The notes under the pieces: model-generated | The model's input: only the letters and a program-made list of their open reading frames with translations | What the model was told of the DNA's origin: nothing | Databases searched by the model: none | Translations under genes and position numbers: made by a program | Shown: positions 48,310-57,276 of the stretch, piece by piece | Numbering within the stretch: position 1 is the stretch's first letter | Layout of the letters: every line of letters begins with the position of its first letter | Origin: an uncultured Actinomycetes bacterium | Lineage (GTDB): Bacteria; Actinomycetota; Actinomycetes; Mycobacteriales; Nakamurellaceae | Assembly: GCA_937926105.1 (NCBI GenBank) | Contig: CALANS010000028.1 | Span: 186,001-250,000 of the forward strand | DNA length: 64,000 nucleotides | Direction of reading: 5' to 3'

Positions 48310-49553
48310 CCGGGCAGGCAGCGACGACGTTGCAGTTGCCAGGAGAGGCCGAGTCCGGTGGCGAGCTTCCGCTCGGTGACCTGCGTGTCGTGGAACTAGG
48401 ACAGTTACTTGCCGGACCGTTCTGCGGGCAGCTATTGGGCGATTTCGGTGCGGACATCATCAAGGTGGAGGACCCCGGTCGCGGCGACCCGATGCGCCAG
48501 TGGGGTAGGGAGAAGCCCTATGGGAAGTCGCTGTGGTGGCCGGTAGTCGCCCGGAACAAGAGATCGGTGACGGCGAACCTGCGCGAGCCGGAGGGTCAGC
48601 GGCTGGTGCGCCGGATCATCGACCAATCCGACGTGCTGGTGGAGAACTTTCGCCCGGGCACCCTGGAGCGATGGGGGATGGCCCCCGAGGAGCTGTGGCG
48701 AACCAATCCCCGCCTGGTGATTACCCGGGTGACCGGGTACGGGCAGACGGGTCCGTACGCCGGGCGGGCCGGCTACGGGTCCATCGGCGAGGCGATGGGC
48801 GGGATTCGTTACGTCACGGGCGATCCGGAGCGCCCTCCGTCGCGCGCCGGGATTTCACTCGGTGATGCGCTAGCGGCCACGTTCGCGTGTCTGGGCACGC
48901 TGGTGGCGTTGCACCACCGGGAGCGCACCGGCCGTGGGCAGGTGGTGGACTCGGCCATCTATGAGGCGGTGCTGGCGATGATGGAGTCGCTGCTGCCCGA
49001 ATGGGACGTGGCCGGCTACCAGCGGGAGCGCACCGGCGCGACCTTGCCGAATGTCGCGCCCAGCAACGTGTACCCCACCGCCGACGGTCAACTGATTCTG
49101 ATCGCGGCCAATCAGGACACCGTGTTCGCCCGGCTCGCCCAGTCGATGGGCCGCCCCGATCTCGTCACCGATGAGCGATACGCCACGCACAGCGCGCGGG
49201 GCGCGTCCATGCAGCAACTGGACGGCCTGATCGCCGAGTGGACGGCGACGATGGATGCCGACGATCTGCTGGAGGCCCTGCATGCGGGTGGGGTTCCGGC
49301 CGGCCGGATCTTCCGGGCCAAGGAAATGTTCTCCGACCCGCACTTCGCGGCCCGGGAGGCGATCGTCCGAGTCGCACACCCGGAATTCGGCTCGCTCGCC
49401 ATGCACAACGTCTTCCCGCGGCTGGGCAGCACGCCCGGCCGCGTCCGGCACGCAGGCCCGGAGCTCGGCGAGCACAACACCGACGTGTATACCGGCTTGC
49501 TCGGGCTCAGTGACGCCGATCTGGCCGACCTGCGAGAGCGCCGGGTGATCTGA
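48306..49553 (+). CDS. CaiB/BaiF family CoA-transferase
   Basis: A 415-residue class III CoA-transferase. RVVELGQLLAGPFCGQLLGDFGADIIK-type sequence opens the fold (residues about 23-50, split here by normal family variation), followed by VLVENFRPGTLERWG, ITRVTGYGQTGPYAGRAGYG and RAGISLGDALAA with the catalytic Asp region. It transfers CoA between carboxylic acids. In this cluster it would activate the acid that the HMG-lyase-like enzyme cleaves. ATG 48306 overlaps the gntR stop (ATGA). Confidence 0.9.
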   Translation: MTGQAATTLQLPGEAESGGELPLGDLRVVELGQLLAGPFCGQLLGDFGADIIKVEDPGRGDPMRQWGREKPYGKSLWWPVVARNKRSVTANLREPEGQRLVRRIIDQSDVLVENFRPGTLERWGMAPEELWRTNPRLVITRVTGYGQTGPYAGRAGYGSIGEAMGGIRYVTGDPERPPSRAGISLGDALAATFACLGTLVALHHRERTGRGQVVDSAIYEAVLAMMESLLPEWDVAGYQRERTGATLPNVAPSNVYPTADGQLILIAANQDTVFARLAQSMGRPDLVTDERYATHSARGASMQQLDGLIAEWTATMDADDLLEALHAGGVPAGRIFRAKEMFSDPHFAAREAIVRVAHPEFGSLAMHNVFPRLGSTPGRVRHAGPELGEHNTDVYTGLLGLSDADLADLRERRVI

Positions 49554-49612
49554 CCGCCAACGGGTGGCGCAGCCGCCCACCGACCGCGGCGACCGCCGCA
49601 AGGAGGTTTGCG

Positions 49613-51673
49613 ATGAGCTATCGACTCGGGGTGGACGTCGGCGGGACGTTCACCGATGTCCTGCTGGTGGATGCGGACAGCGGCGAAACGTGGCGGGCAA
49701 AGACGCCGTCCACGCCCAGCGATCAATCGATCGGCGTGCTGAACGGCATTCGCCAGGTATGCACCACGGCCAAGGCGGATCTCGCCGATATCACCGAGGT
49801 ACTGCACGGCACGACAGTTGCCACCAACGCGATCTTGGAGGGCAAGGGGACCACGGTGGGCCTGGTCACCACCCGGGGATTCCGCCAGGTACTGCAGATT
49901 GCCCGGTCCTTCGTTCCCGGCGGCCTGGCCGGATGGATCATCTGGCCCAAGCCGGAACCGCTGGCTGCGCTGGAGAACACCGTGGAGGTGACCGAACGGA
50001 TCGCCACCGATGGGTCGGTGGTCACGGAGCTGGACGAGGACGACGTCCGCCGCGCGCTGGGCCGACTGGCCGATCGGGGCATCAAGTCGCTGGCCGTGTC
50101 GTTGATCAACGCCTTCGGAAACGACCGGCACGAACGGCGAATCGCGGAGCTCGCCGGCGAGATCCTGCCCGGCGTTCCGGTCTCGTTGTCCTCTCAGGTA
50201 CTGCCGGAACTGCGGGAGTACGAACGCACCATTACCACCGTGGCCAACGGCTACGTCCGGCCCCAAGTGGCCAGGTACGTCTCTAACCTGTCCCGCGAAC
50301 TCGGATCCGCCGGTGTCCGGGGGAACCTGTCCATCCTGCGCAGCGACGGCGGCATGGCGGGTGCCGAGGCGGCAGCGGACTCTCCGGTGAACATGTTGAT
50401 GTCCGGTCCCGCCGGTGGTGTCACGGGGGCCGTCTGGGTCGCCGAACAGTGCGGGATCTCCAACCTGATCACCTTCGACATGGGCGGCACGTCCACCGAT
50501 ATCGCGCTGGTGCAGGGCCTCAAACCGCGCATCGGCCGGGAGACCAAGGTCGGCGATCTGACCGTCCGGGCCACCTCGATCGATGTGCGTACGGTCGGTG
50601 CCGGTGGCGGCTCCATCGCGCACGTACCGGAACTGACCAGGGCGCTCCGGGTGGGGCCGCAGTCCGCCGGTGCCGATCCGGGCCCCGCTGCCTACGCCCG
50701 GGGCGGCACCGACCCCACCGTCACCGACGCCAATCTCGTCCTCGGCTACTTGCCCACCGAGCTCGCCGGCGGCGAGGTCATGTTGGACGCGGATGCGGCC
50801 CGCGCCGCCGTGCAGACCATCGCCGACGCGATGAGCCTGCCGGACGCCCAGGCGGCGGCGGCCGGCATCGTGGACATCGTCAACGAGAACATGCTCGGCG
50901 GGCTGCGTCTGGTCAGCGTGCAACAGGGATTCGACCCCAGGGACTTCGCGCTGGTGGCCTTCGGCGGCGCCGGGCCGTTGCACGCCAACGCACTGGGCCG
51001 CCTCACCGGCGCCTGGCCGGTGATCATCCCGCCGTCACCCGGGGTGCTGTGCGCGCTGGGCGACGCCACTACCTCGGCCCGCGACGAGTCGGCCCGGACG
51101 GTGCTGCGCCGCGTCGGTGAGCTCACCGGTGCCGAGATGGCCGGCATGCTCACGGAACTGGCCGACGACGCGCGCAAGCGCCTGGCCGCGCAGGGCGTGT
51201 TGGACACCGAGGTGCGCTACGAGGTCGACGTCCGCTATCACGGGCAGGGATTCGAGATCCCGGTGGCAGTAGACGCATCGCATGTGAACGGGGCCTCCGA
51301 CCGGCTGCTGCCGACCGTGGCCGCCGCATTCGACACCGAGCACGAGCGGCTGTTCTCCTTCACGCTGGACACCGACCACGAGATCGTCAACGCCCGTTCG
51401 ACCGTGACTGGCCCACACCCCAGCGTCGCCACCACCACCCTGGAGCCCGGTGACGGTGACCCTGCCGCCGCACTGATCCGCCACACGCAGATCGTTGCCG
51501 ATGGCGAGCGGGTCCAGGCCGGCGTGTACGACCGGCGCAAGCTGCGTGCCGGCGACGTCCTCGCCGGCCCCGCCATCGTCACCGAGATGGACTCCACCGC
51601 TCTTGTTCTGCCCGGCTATCACGCCACCGTGCATCCCTCGGGCAGCCTGATGATTCGCCCCACGGAGGACTGA
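49613..51673 (+). CDS. Hydantoinase/oxoprolinase family protein, A subunit
   Basis: A 686-residue ASKHA-fold ATPase subunit. The N-terminal phosphate loop LGVDVGGTFTDVLLVD (about 4-19), VLHGTTVATNAILEGKG, the second domain with MLMSGPAGGVTGA and ITFDMGGTSTDIAL, and the metal/active-site-like GAGGGSIAHVP are typical of HyuA, the ATP-binding subunit of N-methylhydantoinase, 5-oxoprolinase and related acetone carboxylases. With HyuB it couples ATP hydrolysis to opening of a lactam or hydantoin ring. AAGGAGG upstream of ATG 49613 is a strong ribosome binding site. Confidence 0.9.
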   Translation: MSYRLGVDVGGTFTDVLLVDADSGETWRAKTPSTPSDQSIGVLNGIRQVCTTAKADLADITEVLHGTTVATNAILEGKGTTVGLVTTRGFRQVLQIARSFVPGGLAGWIIWPKPEPLAALENTVEVTERIATDGSVVTELDEDDVRRALGRLADRGIKSLAVSLINAFGNDRHERRIAELAGEILPGVPVSLSSQVLPELREYERTITTVANGYVRPQVARYVSNLSRELGSAGVRGNLSILRSDGGMAGAEAAADSPVNMLMSGPAGGVTGAVWVAEQCGISNLITFDMGGTSTDIALVQGLKPRIGRETKVGDLTVRATSIDVRTVGAGGGSIAHVPELTRALRVGPQSAGADPGPAAYARGGTDPTVTDANLVLGYLPTELAGGEVMLDADAARAAVQTIADAMSLPDAQAAAAGIVDIVNENMLGGLRLVSVQQGFDPRDFALVAFGGAGPLHANALGRLTGAWPVIIPPSPGVLCALGDATTSARDESARTVLRRVGELTGAEMAGMLTELADDARKRLAAQGVLDTEVRYEVDVRYHGQGFEIPVAVDASHVNGASDRLLPTVAAAFDTEHERLFSFTLDTDHEIVNARSTVTGPHPSVATTTLEPGDGDPAAALIRHTQIVADGERVQAGVYDRRKLRAGDVLAGPAIVTEMDSTALVLPGYHATVHPSGSLMIRPTED

Positions 51674-51677
51674 CACC

Positions 51678-53552
51678 ATGGCCACCATCATCGAATCTGC
51701 CCCGCAACCACGCCGGAGCCTCGACGTCGACCCCGTCACCGTCGACCTGATCGAGAACGCCTTGCGCAACGCCCGCTACGAGATGGACGAGGTGCTGTTC
51801 CGCAGTGCCCTGTCGCCGGGGATCCGGGAGCAGCACGACGAGTTCCCGCTGATCGGTGATCCGGAGGGAAAGATGGTCGTCGGGCAGTTCGGGCTGTCGG
51901 TACCGGACTTCCTGGAGAACTTCGACGGCGAGATTCGCGAGGGCGACATTCTGCTCACCTCCGATCCGTATTCGTGCGGTGCGGCCATCAGTCACGCCAA
52001 CGACTGGCTGGTGGTGATGCCGATCTACCACGTCGGGCGGCTGGTCGGTTGGGCGAGCATGTTCGGGCACATGACGGATGTCGGCGGCAAGACGCCCAGC
52101 TCCATGCCCACCGATGCGCGCACCATTTACGAAGAGGGCGTGGTGATCCCGCCGTTCAAGCTCTATGACGCCGGGGTGCTCAACGAGACCGCACTGCGCA
52201 TCATTCTCAACCAGGTCCGCATGCCGTTGTGGAACAAGGCCGACCTGAACGGCCTGGTCGCCGCCGTGCGCACGGCCGGTCGCCGGGTGGGAGAGATGTG
52301 CGAGCGATTCGGCACCGACGAGTACCTGTCTACGCTGGATGCGCTGCTGGATCGCAACTATCAGGCAATGAAGGTGCTGCTGGCCGCGGTGTTCAAGGAC
52401 GGCGAGACCATCTCCTTTACCGACTACATCTGTGACGATGGCGTCGGCTATGGGCCGTACGAGCTGAAGATGGCGCTGACCCGGACCGGCGAGAAGGTGC
52501 ACATCGATCTGACCGGATCGTCGCCACAGGCGGCCGGGCCGGTGAACTACTTCATCAACGAGAACCTGATGCGGATGTTCTTCGGCATCTACATGATCAC
52601 CGTCGCCGATCCGCAGATCCTGTGGAACGACGGTTACTACCCCCTGGTGGACGTCACCATCCCGGAGGACTCCTATTGGAAACCGCGGTTCCCTGCCGCG
52701 CTGAACGCCCGCAATCACGGCATCGGCCGGGTATTCGACCTGTTCGGGGGGCTGCTCGGGCAGACCAATCCCAGCCTGCTGAACGCGGCCGGATTCTCCT
52801 CATCGCCGCACTTCATGTTCTCCGGCCGGTACACCTCCGGGGATCGGCGCGGCGACTGGTTTCAGTTGTACTCCATCGGATTCGGTGGCATTCCCGGCCG
52901 GCCCATCGGCGACGGCCCGGACGGGTACTCGCTGTGGCCGAGCTTCATGAACATTCCGTGTGAGTACCTCGAGTCGTATTACCCGATGCGGATCGAACGG
53001 TGGGAGACCATCGCCGACACGGGCGGCGCCGGGCTGCACCGCGGCGGTAACGGCGTCGACGTCGCGTATCGATTCCTGGAGCCGGGCACCATTGCCATTC
53101 ACGACGACCGGTGGCTGACCTACCCTTGGGGGGTGAACGGGGGAGCGCCCGGCGCCCGGGGCCGTAAGTGGCTTGAGCACGCCGACGGCACCACCACGAT
53201 CTTGCCCAGCAAGTGCCACAACGTTCCGGTTGCCGCGGGAGACCTGCTGCACTTCGTCACGTGGGGCGGAGGCGGATGGGGCGATCCGCTGCAGCGGGAC
53301 CCCGCCCTGGTGGGTTTGGAGGTGCGCCGCGGGCTGGTGAGCGTCGAGGGCGCCCGGCCCTATGGGGTGGTGTGCGACGCCGATGGCGCGGTGGACGAGG
53401 AGGCCACGGCGGCGTTGCGCGCGCACTTGCGGGCGGACCGGCCGGCCGAGCTTCCGGTATTCAACATGGGCCCGCCGCTCGCGGAGATCCTGGCTCGCTG
53501 CGAGCAGGAGACCGGCCTGCCAGCGCCGAAGCCGCCGCAGCCGGTGCTGTAG
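51678..53552 (+). CDS. Hydantoinase/oxoprolinase family protein, B subunit
   Basis: A 624-residue HyuB-type subunit. DPVTVDLIENALRNARYEMDEVLFRSALSP-type N-terminus, DILLTSDPYSCGAAISHANDWLVV with metal-binding Asp and His, and GHMTDVGGKTPSSMPTDARTIYEEGV are typical. The C-terminal part contains the glycine-rich GGAGLHRGGNGVDVAYRFLE and a GGGGWGDPLQRDP ending. It starts 4 nt after hyuA. Split A and B genes point to an N-methylhydantoinase- or caprolactamase-like complex rather than the fused eukaryotic 5-oxoprolinase. Substrate unknown. Confidence 0.9.
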   Translation: MATIIESAPQPRRSLDVDPVTVDLIENALRNARYEMDEVLFRSALSPGIREQHDEFPLIGDPEGKMVVGQFGLSVPDFLENFDGEIREGDILLTSDPYSCGAAISHANDWLVVMPIYHVGRLVGWASMFGHMTDVGGKTPSSMPTDARTIYEEGVVIPPFKLYDAGVLNETALRIILNQVRMPLWNKADLNGLVAAVRTAGRRVGEMCERFGTDEYLSTLDALLDRNYQAMKVLLAAVFKDGETISFTDYICDDGVGYGPYELKMALTRTGEKVHIDLTGSSPQAAGPVNYFINENLMRMFFGIYMITVADPQILWNDGYYPLVDVTIPEDSYWKPRFPAALNARNHGIGRVFDLFGGLLGQTNPSLLNAAGFSSSPHFMFSGRYTSGDRRGDWFQLYSIGFGGIPGRPIGDGPDGYSLWPSFMNIPCEYLESYYPMRIERWETIADTGGAGLHRGGNGVDVAYRFLEPGTIAIHDDRWLTYPWGVNGGAPGARGRKWLEHADGTTTILPSKCHNVPVAAGDLLHFVTWGGGGWGDPLQRDPALVGLEVRRGLVSVEGARPYGVVCDADGAVDEEATAALRAHLRADRPAELPVFNMGPPLAEILARCEQETGLPAPKPPQPVL

Positions 53553-54194
53553 GTGGGCGCCTCAGATTCGACGGCGCCCGTCGTGTCCGGGTTCGGCGAC
53601 CGGCTGGGCTGGGGACGCTCTCCGGCGTTGGTAGTCATCGACATGGTTCGTGCCTACTTCACCCCCGGAGCCCCCTTCTACCTTGATCGCCCGGAGGTGA
53701 TCGACGGTTGCCGGGCGCTGCTCACCGCCGCCCGGTCCGGGGGCGTTCCGGTGCTGCACACCACGGTGCGGTACCTGGCGGACGGATCCGACGGCGGCCT
53801 GTTCGTCCGCAAGATCCCCGCGCTGCGGCTGTTCTGCGACGGCGCCGGCACCGACTGGCACGAGACGCTGCCCGAACTCGCGCCCGCGGCTGGCGAGGCC
53901 GTCGTGGTCAAGCAATACGCGTCGGCGTTCGCCGGCACCTCGCTGGCCGCCTCCCTGGTGGCTCGCGGGGTGGACACCCTGGTGCTGTGCGGGGTGTCCA
54001 CTTCGGGATGCGTACGGGCGACCGCGACCGATGCCATCACGAACGGATTCCGGCCCATGGTGGTGGCCGAGGCGTGCGGTGACCGGGATGAGCAGGTGCA
54101 TCGGGCGAACCTGGCGGATCTGGACCTGAAGTCCGCGGACGTCATCGATCTGAGCGAGGCGGTGCGCCGGCTGGAAGGTGTCGACTTCGAATGA
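53553..54194 (+). CDS. Isochorismatase-family cysteine amidohydrolase
   Basis: A 213-residue cysteine hydrolase with the full triad: Asp30 (ALVVIDMVRAYF), Lys120 (VVVKQYASAF) and Cys153 (GVSTSGCVRATA). The N-terminal DMVRAYFTPGAPFYL is close in pattern to N-carbamoylsarcosine amidase, which acts just after N-methylhydantoinase in creatinine breakdown; maleamate amidase-like activity is another option. The GTG start follows the hyuB stop directly with no gap, so the protein is made by coupling. It is the last gene of the cluster. Confidence 0.87.
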   Translation: MGASDSTAPVVSGFGDRLGWGRSPALVVIDMVRAYFTPGAPFYLDRPEVIDGCRALLTAARSGGVPVLHTTVRYLADGSDGGLFVRKIPALRLFCDGAGTDWHETLPELAPAAGEAVVVKQYASAFAGTSLAASLVARGVDTLVLCGVSTSGCVRATATDAITNGFRPMVVAEACGDRDEQVHRANLADLDLKSADVIDLSEAVRRLEGVDFE

Positions 54195-54236
54195 TGCCGT
54201 CTGACGATGCTGGATAGCACGGGATAGTGGTGGGTA

Positions 54237-55712
54237 CTACGGCACCTCCCAGGTGTGCACCGGCGCGTTGGCCAGCATCCCGTCGGCGTACAGCCGCAGC
54301 ATTTCGGTCAGCGCGCGCTGCCGGTCCAACCCGCGATCCTCCAGCGCCTGCACCGCCGCCACCTGCCAGGACGCGCCGTTCACTCGGCCCTTGCAGCGCT
54401 CCTCCACAATCGACAGATACTTGTCCCGCACTCCGACCGACACGCCCCAGCGGGCCAGCCCCTCATCGGCCATCGGTAGCAGCCGGCGCAACAGCAGCTC
54501 GTCCCAGGGCACCTCGCCCATGCCGGGCCAGTAGAAGACGGCGTCCGCGCCGCGCCGGGCCCCCTCGGTGAAGTTCGACTGTGCCGCGTCGAAGCTCATC
54601 TTGGTCCACACCGGTCGCTCGTCGGAGGACAGCATGCGGAGCGCGCCGTAGTAGAACGCCGCGTTGGCCATCACATCCACCACCGTCGGACCGGCCGGCA
54701 GTACCCGGTTTTCCACCCGTAAGTGCGGGCGGCCGTCCACCACGTCGTACACCGGCCGGTTCCACCGGTACACGGTGCCGTTGTGCAGCCGCAACTCCTG
54801 CAGCCGCGGCGCCCGCCCCGCCGCCAACTCGGCCTCTGGGTCCTCGTCGGTGGTCTCCGGCAGCAGCGCCGGGAAGTAGCGCACGTTCTCCTCGAACAGG
54901 TCGAAGATGCTGGTCACCCAGCGCTCGCCGAAAAACACCGGCGGCCGCACCCCCTGGTTGCGCAATTCGGGGGAGCGGGTGTCGGTGGTCTGCAGGAATA
55001 GCTCGGTGCGGGTCTCGGCCCACAGCCGCTTGCCGAACAGGAACGGCGAGTTCGCTCCGAGCGCCAGTTGCGGCCCGGCCAGAATCTGCGCGGCGTTCCA
55101 ATTGGCGGCAAAGTCGGCCGGAGACACCTGCAGGTGCAACTGCACCGAGGTACAGGCGGACTCCGGGGCGATGGTGGGGGAGAACATTTTCAGCGACTCC
55201 GCGCCGGCGATGTCCAGCTCCAGGTCCTCCCGGCGAGCTGCGAACACCGCCTCGTCGATGGCCGCGTAGCGGGGGTTGGCGCTCATCCACTCGCCCTGCA
55301 GGTGCTCGGCTCGCAGCGTGGGCAGGATGCCGATCATCACGATCGCCGCGCCGACCTCGCGCGCGCGCTGGTCGGCCCGGTCCAGCGATGCGCGCAGCAA
55401 TTGCTCCAGCTCCAGCGCGGAGTCGCCGGGCAGTGGGCGGGGCGGAACGTTCAACTCGATGTTGTACCGGCCCAATTCGGTCTGATAGGCCGGGTCGGCG
55501 ATGGCCTCCAGCACCGGTGCGTTGGCCATCGCCGGTTGCCAGGCGTCGTCCACCAGGTTCAGCTCGATCTCCAGGCCGGTCAGCGGGCGGTCGAAGTCAA
55601 AGGTCTGCTCGATGAGCATCCGCTCGAACACGTCCAGGCAGCGCTGCACCTTCTCTCGGTAGCGCTTGCGCTGCTCGCGAGTAAACGTGGCACTGGCGAT
55701 GTCATCACCCAT
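54237..55712 (-). CDS. Glutamate-cysteine ligase-like (GCS2) carboxylate-amine ligase
   Basis: A 491-residue protein of the GCS2 superfamily. TGLEIELNLVDD near residue 47 is the ATP/metal strand, followed by RYNIELNVPPRPLPG, LQLHLQVSPADF-type substrate strands, and EVRFPNP-free C-terminal sequence with RVENRVLPAGPTVVDVMANAAFYYG. Members ligate a glutamate gamma-carboxyl to an amine. True glutathione synthesis is uncommon in actinobacteria, which rely on mycothiol, so another gamma-glutamyl product is likely. ATG 55712 follows GAGGGAG. The gene converges on the isochorismatase-like gene. Confidence 0.78.
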   Translation of the reverse strand: MGDDIASATFTREQRKRYREKVQRCLDVFERMLIEQTFDFDRPLTGLEIELNLVDDAWQPAMANAPVLEAIADPAYQTELGRYNIELNVPPRPLPGDSALELEQLLRASLDRADQRAREVGAAIVMIGILPTLRAEHLQGEWMSANPRYAAIDEAVFAARREDLELDIAGAESLKMFSPTIAPESACTSVQLHLQVSPADFAANWNAAQILAGPQLALGANSPFLFGKRLWAETRTELFLQTTDTRSPELRNQGVRPPVFFGERWVTSIFDLFEENVRYFPALLPETTDEDPEAELAAGRAPRLQELRLHNGTVYRWNRPVYDVVDGRPHLRVENRVLPAGPTVVDVMANAAFYYGALRMLSSDERPVWTKMSFDAAQSNFTEGARRGADAVFYWPGMGEVPWDELLLRRLLPMADEGLARWGVSVGVRDKYLSIVEERCKGRVNGASWQVAAVQALEDRGLDRQRALTEMLRLYADGMLANAPVHTWEVP

Positions 55713-55917
55713 GGCGACTCCCTCGGCGGACCGCGCAGCGTCCGGCGAATCGGCCGGACGCCTCTCGCGCTCATTGTGGACCACGTCACACATTGGCCCC
55801 TCACCCGGCGGGGCAGCGCGCCCGGGACGGTGGCCGTGCCGGTGCGGGTCGGATAGCCCGCCCGCCTACCCTGGTGCGGGACGTGTGCGGCACAGGGCCG
55901 GGAGCGAGGGGGAAGCA

Positions 55918-57201
55918 ATGTCAACGGCGGTGACGGGAACGGCGGTGACGGGGACCGCGGTCACGGCCCCGGACGACGCGGCCGCGTCAGCCGGCCCGGT
56001 CGATGTGGGCGCCGGCCGAGGTCCAGCCTGGCTGGACGACTTCCTGCGCGCCCAGCTGCCCGCACTGGTGGCACTGCGCCGCCGGGTGCATGCCCACCCC
56101 GAGCTGTCCGGGTACGAGTTCGACACCACCGCACTGATCCGGGACACCCTGAATGCCGCGGGCATCGACGCGACCGTGTTGCCCGGCGGCACCGGACTGA
56201 TCGCCGAGCTGGGCGCGCGCCCAGCTGCTGCCGGCGGGCCCGCCATCGGGCTGCGGGCGGACATCGATGCGCTGCCGCTGTCCGAGGACGCCGGGCTACC
56301 CTTCGCCTCCACGGTGGATGGCGTCGCGCACGCCTGCGGCCACGACGTACACACCACCGTGCTGCTGGGTGCGGCGCTCGCGCTGCAGCAGGCGCCGGAA
56401 CTGCCTGGGCGGGTCCGGCTGCTGTTTCAGCCCGCCGAGGAGGTGATGCCCGGCGGTGCCCACCAGATCGTCGCCGCCGGTGCCATGGACGGCCTGTCCC
56501 GGGCCTTCGCCCTGCACTGCGACCCGCGTCTGTCGGTCGGTCGGGTCGGGCTGCGAGTCGGGCCGATCACGTCCGCCTGCGACCTGATCGAGGTCGAGGT
56601 GACGGGCCCCGGCGGGCACACCTCCCGACCGCAGCTGACCGTCGACCTGGTGGGCGCCTTGGCCTTGGTGACGACCCAGTTGCCGGCGCTTCTGGCACGG
56701 CGGCTGGACGCGCGGTCCGGGGCCGTGCTGGTGTGGGGGGCGGTGCGCGCCGGGGAGGCACCCAACGCGATCCCGCGGCGCGGGGTGCTGCGCGGCACGC
56801 TGCGGATCATGGATCGCGGCGCGTGGGACGTCGCCGAGCCGCTGGTGACGGAGCTGATCGGGCAGATCCTGGCACCCACCGGGGCGCGACACACCCTGCG
56901 GTACGTGCGGGGCGTGCCACCGGTGGTCAACGAGGCCAGGGCGGTCGACCTGCTGCGGGACGGGGTCACGGGGGCGCTCGGTGCGGACGCCATCGCCCAG
57001 GCCGAGCAGTCCACCGGTGCCGAGGATTTCGCGGTACTGCTGGAGGATGTGCCGGGGGCGCTGGCCCGACTCGGGGTCTGGGACGGCGCCCGCGAGCAGG
57101 TTGACCTGCATTCGCCCGGATTCCGTGCGGACGAGCGGGCCATTCCGGTCGGGGTGCGCACGCTGGTACACACGGCGCTGGCGGCGTTGCGGGCCGGCTG
57201 A
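55918..57201 (+). CDS. M20 family amidohydrolase (N-acyl amino acid hydrolase type)
   Basis: A 427-residue M20D metallohydrolase. Metal ligands are visible in HACGHDVHTTVLLGAA and QPAEEVMPGGAHQIV, plus a late Glu/His in STGAEDFAVLL. RVHAHPELSGYEFDT is the typical N-terminal motif. It resembles AmiA1/AmiB1 of M. tuberculosis, and the genes to its right match that locus. The enzyme should hydrolyse N-acyl amino acids or dipeptides. The first 40 residues are a low-complexity tail encoded in part by three 15-bp repeats (55924-55968). ATG 55918 has GAGGGGGAA upstream; TACCCT near 55868 is a candidate -10 box. Confidence 0.9.
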   Translation: MSTAVTGTAVTGTAVTAPDDAAASAGPVDVGAGRGPAWLDDFLRAQLPALVALRRRVHAHPELSGYEFDTTALIRDTLNAAGIDATVLPGGTGLIAELGARPAAAGGPAIGLRADIDALPLSEDAGLPFASTVDGVAHACGHDVHTTVLLGAALALQQAPELPGRVRLLFQPAEEVMPGGAHQIVAAGAMDGLSRAFALHCDPRLSVGRVGLRVGPITSACDLIEVEVTGPGGHTSRPQLTVDLVGALALVTTQLPALLARRLDARSGAVLVWGAVRAGEAPNAIPRRGVLRGTLRIMDRGAWDVAEPLVTELIGQILAPTGARHTLRYVRGVPPVVNEARAVDLLRDGVTGALGADAIAQAEQSTGAEDFAVLLEDVPGALARLGVWDGAREQVDLHSPGFRADERAIPVGVRTLVHTALAALRAG

Positions 57202-57276
57202 GACCCGCTCGACCGGGCTGCGCCGCCGGCGCCCCGAGTTTCATGCCGGTTTCAGTGCCGAGTCCGGTACCGAGTT

